In this document: positions 1 through 8,377 of the stretch, one piece after another
How the letters are laid out: each line of letters starts with the position of its first letter
Numbering within the stretch: position 1 is the stretch's first letter
DNA from: Chryseobacterium sp. JUb7
GTDB taxonomy: Bacteria; Bacteroidota; Bacteroidia; Flavobacteriales; Weeksellaceae
Direction: 5' to 3'
DNA length: 64,000 bases
Assembly (NCBI RefSeq): GCF_024806495.1
Contig: NZ_JANUFF010000011.1
Span: forward strand, 104,450-168,449
Program-made: the position numbers and the translations under genes
Notes under the pieces: model-generated
Database searches by the model: none
What the model saw: the letters and a program-made list of their open reading frames with translations, nothing else
What the model was told of the DNA's origin: nothing

Positions 1-1008
1 AGTAATATCAAAACCTGTATATTTTTGAATAGCTTCCGTCATTGAAACTCTTGCGTATGGCGCTTTGAAATCAATTTCCTGATCACCAAATTTAGCTTTC
101 GTAGTTCCGTTCACCGCTAATGCACAATGTTCTATCATTTTTTCGGTGAAATCCATCATCCAATAATAGTCTTTGTAGGCCACATAGATTTCCATTACTG
201 TAAATTCCGGATTGTGAGTTCTGTCCATCCCTTCATTTCTAAAGTTTTTTGAGAATTCATATACCCCGTCAAAACCACCCACAATTAATCTTTTCAGATA
301 TAATTCATTAGCAATTCTCATATATAAAGGAATGTCTAAAGCATTATGATGCGTAATGAAAGGTCTTGCTGCTGCTCCACCAGGAATAGCCTGCAAAACC
401 GGAGTTTCAACTTCAATATAACCTGCATCATTAAAAAACTGACGCATCGCCGTGTACATTTTTGTTCTTTTAACAAAAGTATCCTTTACATGAGGATTTA
501 CAATTAAATCTACATAACGCTGTCTGTATCTCATTTCAGGATCATTAAATCCATCATGAACTACTCCATTTTCATCAGTTCTTGGTTGTGGAAGCGGACG
601 TAAAGATTTAGTTAAAATTACAAAGTTTTTCACCAAAACCGTTTTCTCACCCACCTGAGTAGTGAACAGTTCTCCTTCGATACCGATAATATCTCCTATA
701 TCTAAAAGGTGCTTATACACTTCATTATATAAAGTCTTGTCTTCACCTGTACAGATCTCATCTCTGTTGAAATAAACCTGAATTCTGCCTGTAGAATCCT
801 GCAATTCAGCAAAAGAAGCCTTCCCCTGAATTCTGCGGGACATCAATCTACCAGCGATCTTCACCTGTTTACTTTCTGTGAAGTCCTGTTTTATAGATTC
901 TGTAGTATCTGTAAGGGTATACTCGTCCGCAGGGAATGCATTAATCCCCATTTCAGTAAGCTTATTCAGCTTTTCTCTTCTAATGATTTCTTGTTCTGAT
1001 AATTGCAT
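1..1008 (-). CDS. lysS: Lysine--tRNA ligase (class II), C-terminal part cut by window edge
   Basis: Cytosolic enzyme that charges tRNA-Lys with lysine using ATP. The gene runs off the left edge, so only about 336 N-terminal residues are present; the family is usually 490-570 residues. The start is the ATG at 1008-1006 (MQLSEQEIIRREKLNKL). An N-terminal OB-fold anticodon-binding region is followed by the class II core, with motif 2 clear near residue 253 (FRNEGMDRTHNPEFT). Motif 3 would lie outside the window. A well-formed promoter lies directly upstream, and the next gene (rlmF) is more than 300 bases away, so lysS is probably transcribed alone. Identification is firm. Confidence 0.96.
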   Translation of the reverse strand, partial: MQLSEQEIIRREKLNKLTEMGINAFPADEYTLTDTTESIKQDFTESKQVKIAGRLMSRRIQGKASFAELQDSTGRIQVYFNRDEICTGEDKTLYNEVYKHLLDIGDIIGIEGELFTTQVGEKTVLVKNFVILTKSLRPLPQPRTDENGVVHDGFNDPEMRYRQRYVDLIVNPHVKDTFVKRTKMYTAMRQFFNDAGYIEVETPVLQAIPGGAAARPFITHHNALDIPLYMRIANELYLKRLIVGGFDGVYEFSKNFRNEGMDRTHNPEFTVMEIYVAYKDYYWMMDFTEKMIEHCALAVNGTTKAKFGDQEIDFKAPYARVSMTEAIQKYTGFDIT

Positions 1009-1318
1009 TGTATTTATTTAAAATAACGTGCAAAATTAGTGATTTTTGAATTGACGGTCAATGACTTTTTCCAGAAAAATAATTTTTCTTAAAAATAAAT
1101 AACGTGAATTCAGGTTAAAAACAGGATATATGGCTGAAAGCCGGAAGAGAGAGGCTGGGTATTCTTCTCATGTTTAAAAATGTTATGGGATATTTAAAGA
1201 CTGAATCCAAAGTGGCTTATCATTCTTATTTTGGTCTAAGTAACTTCCCTTTTCAGACTTCCATATATCTGATTAAAAGCCAAATATTTTATTCTGAGCC
1301 CAATTAATTATGTAAAAT
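1009..1318. other. Intergenic region between lysS and rlmF
   Basis: About 310 bases without a convincing gene. It holds the lysS promoter at its left end. Near 1250-1290 there is a weak imperfect hairpin (CTTTTCAGA ... TCTGATTAAAAG) that could end the rlmF transcript. Nothing else is recognised. Confidence 0.5.
1031..1061 (-). promoter_or_regulatory. Bacteroidetes-type promoter of lysS
   Basis: On the minus strand, TTGAC (1061-1057) is followed after an ~18-20 nt spacer by TAATTTTG (1038-1031), a perfect TAnnTTTG -7 element. The lysS ATG lies 22 nt further on. Matches the known -33/-7 promoter form of Bacteroidetes sigma factor; not tested. Confidence 0.65.
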
Positions 1319-2248
1319 TTACAAAAACCAGGATTTTCTGTCTTGTTGAGGGATAAATGACCATGCCAGCATTCTGCTGACTTTCTGCCCCTGAGCCATA
1401 TCAATAGTCTTGAAATCTATGGCTTTTGCTTTCTTTAAAAGTGTCGTTAATTTATACAAATTATCTTTTTTAGAAACCAGACAAGTAAACCAAAGAACCT
1501 GTGATGAAAACAAAGTGCTTTCCTCAATCATTTTTGAAATAAAAGCCAGTTCGCCACCTTCACACCATAACTCAGACTGTTGGCCTCCAAAATTCAGAAG
1601 AGGTTTCTGAACTTTTGATTTATTAATATTTTTTGTTTTTCTGATGTTTCCTTTCATTGCAGAATCTTCAGAATCATGAAAAGGTGGATTACACATAGAA
1701 AATGTAAACTTATCGTTTGACTTTATAATATTTTTGAAGATAAAATGAGAATCAGACTGTTTTTTTAACTGAATAAAAGGCTCCAGATCAGCATTATGAT
1801 CTAAAATCTTCTGTGCATTTTCTAAAGATTCCTGATTAATATCTGATCCCAGCATTTTCCAGCCATACGATTTGTAGGCTAACAGAGGATATACCAGATT
1901 CGCTCCTACTCCGATATCCAAACCATGAACAGAAGATCCAACAGGAATTTGTTTCTGTCGATCTTCCAAAAGATCAGCAATATAATGAACATAATCTGCC
2001 CGTCCCGGAATTGGCGGACATAGATTAGAATCCGGGATGTCCCAGTTTTTAATATTATAACAATGCTGTAATAAGGCTTTATTCAGCAGTTTTACAGCTT
2101 TCGGAATGCTGAAATTAATGGTTGTTGTTCCATATGCATTCTCAAAAACGTAATGTTTCAGTTCTGGCACACAAGAAATAAGTTGATCAAAATCATATGG
2201 ATTACGATGTAAATTTCTTGTGTGCAGACTGGATTTTTCGGGAGTCAT
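1319..2248 (-). CDS. rlmF: 23S rRNA (adenine(1618)-N6)-methyltransferase
   Basis: SAM-dependent enzyme that methylates N6 of A1618 in 23S rRNA. At 309 residues it is full length for the RlmF (YbiN) family. The N-terminal block (MTPEKSSLHTRNLHRNPYDF) is typical of the family, the SAM-binding loop is DIGVGAN at 111-117, and the N6-adenine catalytic motif NPPF is at 187-190, followed by HDSEDSA. It starts only 3 nt after the stop of the upstream cytochrome gene, so it is the last gene of a three-gene minus-strand unit. The link with a cytochrome looks like simple co-transcription rather than a shared function. Confidence 0.93.
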   Translation of the reverse strand: MTPEKSSLHTRNLHRNPYDFDQLISCVPELKHYVFENAYGTTTINFSIPKAVKLLNKALLQHCYNIKNWDIPDSNLCPPIPGRADYVHYIADLLEDRQKQIPVGSSVHGLDIGVGANLVYPLLAYKSYGWKMLGSDINQESLENAQKILDHNADLEPFIQLKKQSDSHFIFKNIIKSNDKFTFSMCNPPFHDSEDSAMKGNIRKTKNINKSKVQKPLLNFGGQQSELWCEGGELAFISKMIEESTLFSSQVLWFTCLVSKKDNLYKLTTLLKKAKAIDFKTIDMAQGQKVSRMLAWSFIPQQDRKSWFL

Positions 2249-2251
2249 TTT

Positions 2252-2620
2252 TTATTTTTTCTGACTTAAAATATATTCTACCATTTTTTTGGCATCTTCC
2301 TTAGACACCTGAGGATGGGCAGACATAGGGACACTTCCCCAAACTCCACTTCCGCCTTCTATAATTTTTGAAGCCAGCAGCTCAATATCCTTTTGGGAAT
2401 ATTTTCCTGCGATCTCCTGATAAGAAGGTCCTATCATTCTCTCATTTACCGAATGACAGCCTGAGCAATCTAATGTTTCAATGATCTGATCTCCTGAAAG
2501 ATTAGTTTTTGCAGGCTCTGAAACCGATGGCGTTTCAGCTGTGTCAATGGCTGTATTTTCTTTTTTAGAACAGGAAAATATAAGCAGGCTTACGCATCCT
2601 GTCAAAAACAGTTTTTTCAT
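2252..2620 (-). CDS. Exported c-type cytochrome lipoprotein
   Basis: Small monohaem cytochrome c of 122 residues. A lipoprotein signal peptide ends at Cys17 (LIFSC), so the protein should be anchored in a membrane on the outer side of the cytoplasmic membrane. The haem-binding motif CSGCH is at 52-56, and Met99 (SVPMSAHP) is the likely sixth iron ligand. An acidic, Thr/Ser-rich linker separates the anchor from the haem domain. The start ATG overlaps the stop of the upstream lipoprotein gene by one base (TAATG), and rlmF follows after 3 nt. The electron partner is unknown. Confidence 0.88.
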   Translation of the reverse strand: MKKLFLTGCVSLLIFSCSKKENTAIDTAETPSVSEPAKTNLSGDQIIETLDCSGCHSVNERMIGPSYQEIAGKYSQKDIELLASKIIEGGSGVWGSVPMSAHPQVSKEDAKKMVEYILSQKK

Positions 2621-2835
2621 TATTTTGCAGCTGCAGAGTCAGTTTTAGGAGCTTCGGTAGCAGGTGCAGGTGTTGCAGCAGGAGTATCTGCTTTTTTAGC
2701 TGTTGAGTCTACTACTGTTGGAGCATCCGGTTCAGGTAACATCGTGTTGCTGTCCTGTAAGTCATGATTAGGCTTTTTTGAGCAGTTAACTACTAATAAA
2801 CCTCCGATAAATGCAATTGCTAATACTTTTTTCAT
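2620..2835 (-). CDS. Small Ala/Pro-rich lipoprotein of unknown function
   Basis: 71 residues. The N-terminus carries a lipoprotein signal with Cys near residue 18 (LLVVNCSKK). The remainder is low-complexity Pro/Ala/Thr/Asp-rich with no recognisable domain, like a flexible cell-surface tether. It is the first gene of the unit that continues with the cytochrome c and rlmF. A TATTTTTG -7-like box on the minus strand (2860-2853) lies 18 nt upstream of the ATG, without a clear -33 box at normal spacing. Function not recognised. Confidence 0.75.
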   Translation of the reverse strand: MKKVLAIAFIGGLLVVNCSKKPNHDLQDSNTMLPEPDAPTVVDSTAKKADTPAATPAPATEAPKTDSAAAK

Positions 2836-2954
2836 TGTTTTCTAATTTGTCACAAAAATATAAAAAATAAACTTTTAAACTCATGACAAATGTTCACTTT
2901 AAAATTTTTTTCAGAGATGATGATTTATTATTAACAAAAAAATAATTCATTCAA

Positions 2955-2985
2955 TTGTGAAATTTAATGCGAAATATTAATTTTG
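2955..2985 (+). promoter_or_regulatory. Promoter of cupin lipoprotein gene
   Basis: TTG at 2955-2957, a 20-nt spacer, then TAATTTTG at 2978-2985. Good match to the Bacteroidetes -33/-7 form. The ATG is 34 nt downstream at 3020. Confidence 0.6.
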
Positions 2986-3019
2986 CGCAATCGATTAAAA
3001 AAAATTCGATCCTAAACTT

Positions 3020-3472
3020 ATGACTAAAAATTTATTAAAAACAGCAGCTCTAATTTCATTATTTATTATCACTTCATCGTGTGATAACTCGTCATCAGAT
3101 GATCAAAAATCTGAATATTCAGATAAAATTGAGTCCACGACTCTTTTAAAAACCACCAAATCATGGGATGGAACACTTTATCAAAGTTACCCATCTGGGC
3201 AGCCTGAAGTTTCAGTATTAAAAATCGCCGTTCCCCCTAATCAGGCATTAGACTGGCATAAACATCCTGTTATTAATGCCGCTTATGTACTGAAAGGAGA
3301 AATCGAGGTAGAAAGAAAAGAGGATGGCAAAACACAATGGATCAGAGAAGGACAGGCCGTTCCAGAGATGGTAGACGTTGCCCACAGAGGAAAAACCGGC
3401 GAAAAAGGAGCCACACTTATTGTATTTTACAGTGGCACTACAGATCTTTCGTTATCAGAACCGGTTCATTAA
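3020..3472 (+). CDS. Cupin-domain lipoprotein
   Basis: 150 residues. A lipoprotein signal peptide ends at Cys21 (IITSSC), followed by a Ser/Asp-rich linker. The rest is one small beta-barrel cupin: the first metal motif is seen as H80 and H82 (DWHKHP) with E94 (KGEIEV), and H122 (VAHRG) fits the second motif. Substrate is unknown; many such single-domain cupins bind a metal and a small ligand. It has its own promoter and is followed after 57 nt by a membrane protein gene with which it may be co-transcribed. Confidence 0.82.
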   Translation: MTKNLLKTAALISLFIITSSCDNSSSDDQKSEYSDKIESTTLLKTTKSWDGTLYQSYPSGQPEVSVLKIAVPPNQALDWHKHPVINAAYVLKGEIEVERKEDGKTQWIREGQAVPEMVDVAHRGKTGEKGATLIVFYSGTTDLSLSEPVH

Positions 3473-3529
3473 CTGATTATTTTTTATGTTTTTAAATTGT
3501 ATTTCTAGAGATAATTGTAAATTTAAGCT

Positions 3530-4174
3530 ATGATTATTGTTTCCAAAATTCTATTTTTTGCGAGTCATCACGGTTTTTATACAGCAGTGATCATATTTCT
3601 GTTTTTTGGTCTCCTTGCCTATCTTACTAAAAAAGGATGGTATTTAATTCCCATTCTTCCCCTGGCTATCTTAAACGGGATTGGCGGACAGTTTTTGAAT
3701 GCCTGGTTTTTAAATAAGTATGGCACTGAAAGCACTGCAATCATCACTTCTGATACAGAAACCAATTCTACATTAAATGATGAATATATTCATGACTATG
3801 AAGCCATCGTAAAAAAACAGGATGGAAAATACGTTGATACCTTCTTTTCAACGACAACAGCTTCCATCTATCCTATTGAAAATGCAATCAGAATTCCAAG
3901 AGTTGGACTGTCTTTTCCTGTAAAATATATTCTCGGATACGAAAAAAATATGGTGATCCTTTACGGAAAATCGGAAGAGGGAAAAGCAATGCTGAAATAT
4001 GAGAAACTGGCACCGATACAGTCAGCAAAAATAAAATACGAAGCAGATCCAACAAATAAAGAATTTAAACAGGAATACATAAAAGCATTAGAAGATTATA
4101 CCAATCAATATAATGATGAAATTTATAAATTAAAATTAGAAGAATTAAAGAAAAATCTTCACAAAGCAAAATAG
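3530..4174 (+). CDS. Membrane protein of unknown function
   Basis: 214 residues. Two hydrophobic segments at about residues 5-31 and 37-58 anchor it in the cytoplasmic membrane. A soluble region (about 65-160) follows with a beta-rich pattern, and the C-terminal 50 residues are charged and probably helical (EDYTNQYNDEIYKLKLEELKK). No family recognised. It lies just before the trp regulatory region; the trp promoter lies after its stop, so it is not part of the trp unit. Confidence 0.7.
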   Translation: MIIVSKILFFASHHGFYTAVIIFLFFGLLAYLTKKGWYLIPILPLAILNGIGGQFLNAWFLNKYGTESTAIITSDTETNSTLNDEYIHDYEAIVKKQDGKYVDTFFSTTTASIYPIENAIRIPRVGLSFPVKYILGYEKNMVILYGKSEEGKAMLKYEKLAPIQSAKIKYEADPTNKEFKQEYIKALEDYTNQYNDEIYKLKLEELKKNLHKAK

Positions 4175-4209
4175 CAGATTACGACTTAAGTTTTTTTAAT
4201 TTCGTAAAA

Positions 4210-4243
4210 TTTGCATTTTGTATTAAAAAATTATCTAAATTTG
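4210..4243 (+). promoter_or_regulatory. Promoter of the trp operon
   Basis: TTTG at 4210-4213, a 22-nt spacer, and a perfect TAnnTTTG box (TAAATTTG) at 4236-4243. The expected start of transcription falls at about 4248-4252, at or next to the ATG of the leader peptide (4248), so the leader may be translated from a nearly leaderless mRNA. Confidence 0.7.
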
Positions 4244-4247
4244 TCAC

Positions 4248-4325
4248 ATGTTTACAACAAGCAACAATAATTGGTGGTGGCTTTCAAACTCTTCGTCGGG
4301 TCTGAAGTTATTGTCATGTTGTTAA
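4248..4325 (+). CDS. trpL: trp operon leader peptide with three tandem Trp codons
   Basis: A 25-codon reading frame too short for normal gene finding. It starts at ATG 4248 and stops at TAA 4323-4325, and the product begins MFTTSNNNWWWLS. Codons 9-11 (4272-4280) are TGG TGG TGG, which would stall ribosomes when charged tRNA-Trp is scarce. It lies between the trp promoter and an intrinsic terminator in front of trpE, the classic layout of ribosome-mediated transcription attenuation. No Shine-Dalgarno site is seen. The segment just after the Trp codons (4284-4293, TCAAACTCTT) can pair with the 5' arm of the terminator with one mismatch, so it is a candidate antiterminator partner; the full fold needs calculation. 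Confidence 0.88.
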   Translation: MFTTSNNNWWWLSNSSSGLKLLSCC

Positions 4326-4360
4326 AAGAAGAACGACTAGATAATATAAAAACAACATAT

Positions 4361-4395
4361 AAAGACTTTGACGGATGCCGTTGAAGTCTTTTTTT
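4361..4395 (+). terminator. trp attenuator (intrinsic terminator before trpE)
   Basis: Stem AAAGACTT (4361-4368) with AAGTCTTT, and inner pairs ACGG/CCGT around the loop ATG, followed by a run of T to 4395. It lies 36 nt after the leader stop and 34 nt before the trpE ATG. Its place directly after a Trp-rich leader makes it the conditional attenuator of the operon. Confidence 0.87.
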
Positions 4396-4428
4396 ATTTA
4401 CATCATTTAACAAAAAAATAAACAACAA

Positions 4429-5853
4429 ATGTTTAACAAGAAAATAAAAATAAAAACCGTTTCTAAAAAAACCTTGGGAGATCTTCAGACTCCGATGAGT
4501 ATTTACCTGCAGATCCGGGACAAATTCAGAGATACCATCCTTTTAGAAAGTTCAGATTCTAAAAATATTGATAATAATTTTTCATTTATAGCCATCAATG
4601 CAGTGGCAGGAATTGAAATTAAAAATTTAAAAGAGTTTGAGATTAAACTACCCAATTCAGAGCCGGTAAAGCAGTTTATTATTGAACATAAAATAGCCGA
4701 TATCTTCGATGAGTTCTCCAGTATTTTTGAATGTGAAAAAACCAATGATTTTGTAGAAGAAACCGCTCAAAGTCTTTTTGGATATACCAGTTTTGAAGCC
4801 GTACAGTTTTTTGAAAACGTATCATTCAAAGCACAAAGTCCTGAAGTGGAAATTCCTATTTTGCGATATAGGCTATACCAATACGTGATTGCCATTAATC
4901 ATTACAATGATGAAATGCACATCATCGAAAACCAGATGGAAGGAGTGAAATCTGAGCTTTATCTGCTTGAAAGTCTTATAAAAAACCAAAATTCTGTTAT
5001 CTATCCTTTCGAAAAAATAGGAAAAGAAACATCCAATATTACAGATGAAGAATATATAGACCTGGTAAAAACAGCCCAGAAACACTGCATGCGCGGAGAT
5101 GTTTTCCAGCTCGTTCTGAGCAGACGATTCGAACAGAAATTTCAGGGAGATGAATTTAATGTATATCGTGCATTAAGAAATATCAATCCTTCCCCTTATC
5201 TATTCTTCTTTGACTACGGAAATTACAAATTATTCGGTTCAAGCCCTGAAAGCCAGCTTATCATCAAAAATAATAAGGCAATTATCCATCCGATTGCAGG
5301 AACTTTTAAAAGAACAGGACATTTTGAAACCGATTTACAGTCTATCGAGGAATTAAAAAATGACCCTAAAGAAAATGCCGAACATACCATGCTGGTAGAT
5401 CTGGCAAGAAATGACCTGGGAAAACTGGGGAAAAATGTGACTGTTACAAAATTAAAAGAAATACAGCTTTTTTCACATGTGATCCATATGGTCAGTGAAG
5501 TGACTGCCGATCTTCATGAAAATACCAATCCTTTTGAAATGGTGGCCACCACTTTCCCTCAGGGAACATTAAGCGGAGCTCCCAAACACAAAGCTTTACA
5601 GCTGATCAATAAATATGAAAAAGACTCCCGTGGATACTATGGCGGATGCATCGGAATCATGGGTTTAAACGGAAACTGTAATCAAGCCATTATGATCAGA
5701 ACTTTTTTAAGCAAAAACAATACATTATACTACCAGGCAGGAGCCGGATTAGTCGCAAAATCAAATCCCGAAAGTGAGCTTCAGGAAGTCAACAACAAGC
5801 TGAATGCGTTGAAGAAAGCTGTAGAAAAAGCAGATAAATTGGTTACTAACTAA
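4429..5853 (+). CDS. trpE: Anthranilate synthase component I
   Basis: Converts chorismate to anthranilate with ammonia delivered by TrpG; first committed step of tryptophan synthesis in the cytosol. 474 residues, normal length. The LLES motif at 38-41 forms part of the site where tryptophan binds for feedback inhibition. The chorismate-binding domain fills the C-terminal half, with PIAGT near 288 and the SGAPKHKAL and GCIG blocks further on. First structural gene after the attenuator; trpG follows after 16 nt. The PIAGT motif rather than the PIADT form supports anthranilate synthase over isochorismate-type enzymes. Confidence 0.97.
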   Translation: MFNKKIKIKTVSKKTLGDLQTPMSIYLQIRDKFRDTILLESSDSKNIDNNFSFIAINAVAGIEIKNLKEFEIKLPNSEPVKQFIIEHKIADIFDEFSSIFECEKTNDFVEETAQSLFGYTSFEAVQFFENVSFKAQSPEVEIPILRYRLYQYVIAINHYNDEMHIIENQMEGVKSELYLLESLIKNQNSVIYPFEKIGKETSNITDEEYIDLVKTAQKHCMRGDVFQLVLSRRFEQKFQGDEFNVYRALRNINPSPYLFFFDYGNYKLFGSSPESQLIIKNNKAIIHPIAGTFKRTGHFETDLQSIEELKNDPKENAEHTMLVDLARNDLGKLGKNVTVTKLKEIQLFSHVIHMVSEVTADLHENTNPFEMVATTFPQGTLSGAPKHKALQLINKYEKDSRGYYGGCIGIMGLNGNCNQAIMIRTFLSKNNTLYYQAGAGLVAKSNPESELQEVNNKLNALKKAVEKADKLVTN

Positions 5854-5869
5854 TAATAAAAAAAACAAA

Positions 5870-6463
5870 ATGAAAAATACTATAAATCCATCAACCAAAG
5901 TGCTCGTTTTTGACAATTACGACAGCTTTACTTACAATTTGGTGCAGATTATCGAAAGGATTCTTAACGTGAGAGTGGATGTTGTGAGAAATAATGAAAT
6001 TACTTTGGAAGAAATCGGAAAATATGATAAGATTATCCTTTCTCCGGGTCCCGGAATTCCTGAAGAAGCGGGTATTTTGCTAGACCTGATCAAAGAATAT
6101 GCGCCTACCAAAAGTATTTTAGGAGTTTGTCTCGGTCAGCAGGCAATTGCAGAGGCTTTTGGAGGAAGTTTAATTAATCTTTCTGAAATTTTTCACGGTG
6201 TAGCAACTTCCACAGATCTGGTAAAAAATGACACTAAGCTTTTCAGAAACCTCTCAAGCGGAATGGAAGTCGGAAGATATCACAGCTGGGCCGTTAATCC
6301 TCAAAATTTCCCGGAAGAACTTGAAATCACAGCCGTTGATAAAGACGGAATGATCATGGCACTGCAACATAAAACATACGATGTGCATGGCGTTCAGTTT
6401 CATCCCGAAAGTATTTTAACTCCCGATGGAGAAGTTATTATTAAAAATTTTCTACTCAATTGA
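5870..6463 (+). CDS. trpG: Anthranilate synthase component II (glutamine amidotransferase)
   Basis: Class I glutamine amidotransferase that hydrolyses glutamine and channels ammonia to TrpE. 197 residues. The catalytic triad is visible: Cys87 in GVCLGQQA, and His178 and Glu180 in QFHPESIL. The oxyanion region is SPGPGIPEEAG at about 58-68. Directly downstream of trpE and upstream of trpD. A PabA role in folate synthesis is possible for similar proteins, but the operon position favours TrpG. Confidence 0.96.
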   Translation: MKNTINPSTKVLVFDNYDSFTYNLVQIIERILNVRVDVVRNNEITLEEIGKYDKIILSPGPGIPEEAGILLDLIKEYAPTKSILGVCLGQQAIAEAFGGSLINLSEIFHGVATSTDLVKNDTKLFRNLSSGMEVGRYHSWAVNPQNFPEELEITAVDKDGMIMALQHKTYDVHGVQFHPESILTPDGEVIIKNFLLN

Positions 6464-6501
6464 AAACATCAGACATTCCCTCAACCGTAAAAATTCCACA
6501 A

Positions 6502-7488
6502 ATGAAAGAAATACTCCAATACCTGTTTAATCATCATACACTGTCAAAATCTGAGGCTAAAGCAATCATGATTGAGATCGCCCAGAATAAATTTAATGCA
6601 ACGGAAGTAACGGCATTTATCAGTGTTTTTCTGATGCGAAATATTACATTAAAAGAGCTTGAAGGTTTTAGAGAAGCCCTTTTACAGATGGCTGTTCCTG
6701 TAAATATAGATGCCACGGACGCGATCGATATTGTAGGAACCGGAGGTGATGGTAAAAATACGATTAATATCTCCACCTTAACAAGCTTTGTTGTAGCCGG
6801 TGCCGGACAAAAAGTAACCAAACATGGAAATTATGGAGCTTCAACAACTACCGGTTCATCAAACGTGCTTGAAGAATTAGGTTATGAATTTAAAAATGAT
6901 TCTGAGAAATTAAATACTGATCTGGAAAAGGCAAACATCTGCTTTCTCCATGCTCCTTATTTTCATCCTGCCCTTCAGTCTGTAGGATTGCTCCGAAAAT
7001 CTCTGGGCTTAAGAACATTCTTTAATTTGCTAGGTCCATTGGTGAATCCCGTAAAACCTCAGTTTTCGATGATTGGTGTTTATAATCTGGAAATTGCCCG
7101 AATTTACCAGTATCTCCTTCAAAAAGATGACAGAGAATTTATCATCGTTCATGGATTAGATGGCTATGATGAAATCAGCTTAACGCATGATACTAAAATC
7201 ATTACAAAAAACGGTGAACAGATTTATTCTTCAGAAGATCTGGGTTTCGACCATGTAACTCCGGAAAATATAAAAGCAGGAGCTACCATTCAGGAAACAG
7301 CCAAAATATTCAGGAATATACTGGAAGGAAAAGGAACAAAACAGCAAAATTCTGTGGTTTTGGCCAATGCATCTGTTGCTTTATATAATACGGGTAAATT
7401 CGGCACTTATGATGATTGCCTCTTATTGGCTCAGGAAAGCTTAGAGAGTGGAAAAGCACTAAAAAGTCTTGAACTTTTGCTGGAATAA
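6502..7488 (+). CDS. trpD: Anthranilate phosphoribosyltransferase
   Basis: Joins anthranilate to PRPP to give phosphoribosyl-anthranilate. From the chosen ATG at 6502 the product is 328 residues (MKEILQYLFNHHTLS...). An in-frame TTG at 6460 would add 14 residues and overlap the trpG stop (TTGA), but the family begins at the helix MKEILQYL, so the ATG is preferred; translational coupling from the TTG cannot be excluded. The PRPP/phosphate loop is DIVGTGGDGKNTINIST, followed by KHGNYGAS, and the anthranilate site region is LRTFFNLLGPLVNP. Third gene of the operon. Confidence 0.95.
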   Translation: MKEILQYLFNHHTLSKSEAKAIMIEIAQNKFNATEVTAFISVFLMRNITLKELEGFREALLQMAVPVNIDATDAIDIVGTGGDGKNTINISTLTSFVVAGAGQKVTKHGNYGASTTTGSSNVLEELGYEFKNDSEKLNTDLEKANICFLHAPYFHPALQSVGLLRKSLGLRTFFNLLGPLVNPVKPQFSMIGVYNLEIARIYQYLLQKDDREFIIVHGLDGYDEISLTHDTKIITKNGEQIYSSEDLGFDHVTPENIKAGATIQETAKIFRNILEGKGTKQQNSVVLANASVALYNTGKFGTYDDCLLLAQESLESGKALKSLELLLE

Positions 7489-7578
7489 TATAAGTTTTGA
7501 GGTTCAGCGAAACTGTTAAACAAATAAACGTCTCCGTTTAGCCTGAAGAAAAAGGAGAAAATTAAAAGTAACTGGAAA

Positions 7579-8364
7579 ATGACAATTTTAGATAAAATTA
7601 TACAGAGAAAAAGAGAAGAAATTTCAAAATCAAAATCAAGAATCTCAGTTCAGGAATTAAAAGATTCTGAGTTTTTTGGAAGAGCAAATTTTTCCTTGAA
7701 AGAGTCTGTTAAAACTGGAACCGGAATTATTGCAGAGTTTAAAAGAAAATCGCCTTCAAAAGGAGTTATTAATGATCAGTTTCAGCCTTTAGAAGTTGTT
7801 TCAGCATACCAAAATTTTGGAGCAAGCGGAATTTCAATTCTTACAGATCAGGATTTTTTCGGAGGAAGTTCTGAAGATATCTCAGAGGTAAGAAATCATA
7901 TACAGATTCCTATTTTAAGAAAAGATTTTATGATTGATGAATACCAGTTTTACGAAGCCAAAAGTATGGGCGCTGATGTGATATTATTAATTGCAGCCTG
8001 TCTTTCACCTCGCCAGGTCGATGAATACACAGCACTTTCGCATGAACTGGGACTTGAAGTTTTACTGGAAATACATACAGAGGAAGAATTAAAACATATC
8101 AACCCAAACATTGATTTGGTCGGAATTAACAATAGAAATTTAAAAGATTTTAAAGTAGATCTTCAACATTCGGTTCAGCTAAAGAACCAGCTTCCGGAAG
8201 AAATTTTGTCCGTTGCTGAAAGCGGAATTTACAGCATTGAAGATTTTAACTATTTAAAAGAAAAAGGCTTTAATAGTTTCTTAATGGGTGAATATTTCAT
8301 GAAAAATAAAAACCCCGCAAAAGCTTTTAAAGAATTCACCTCAAATATTTCAATATCAAAGTAA
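7579..8364 (+). CDS. trpC: Indole-3-glycerol phosphate synthase
   Basis: Closes the indole ring from CdRP with loss of CO2 and water. 261 residues, one TIM barrel. Family blocks in order are AEFKRKSPSKG, LRKDFM, LEIHTEEEL, VGINNRNLKDF, VAESGI and LMGEYFM. It is a separate protein here rather than a TrpC-TrpF fusion as in enterobacteria. The 90-nt gap after trpD is the longest between the early genes and shows no terminator. Confidence 0.96.
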   Translation: MTILDKIIQRKREEISKSKSRISVQELKDSEFFGRANFSLKESVKTGTGIIAEFKRKSPSKGVINDQFQPLEVVSAYQNFGASGISILTDQDFFGGSSEDISEVRNHIQIPILRKDFMIDEYQFYEAKSMGADVILLIAACLSPRQVDEYTALSHELGLEVLLEIHTEEELKHINPNIDLVGINNRNLKDFKVDLQHSVQLKNQLPEEILSVAESGIYSIEDFNYLKEKGFNSFLMGEYFMKNKNPAKAFKEFTSNISISK

Positions 8365-8377
8365 TAGATCTGTAACA

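Noticed and set aside
1410..1610. Plus-strand reading frame inside rlmF
   Set aside because: Antisense to a clear full-length RlmF with intact motifs; the product has no domain and no promoter.
4326..4428. T-box or tRNA-binding riboswitch before trpE
   Set aside because: No T-box sequence or specifier stem; the Trp-rich leader peptide explains the control better.
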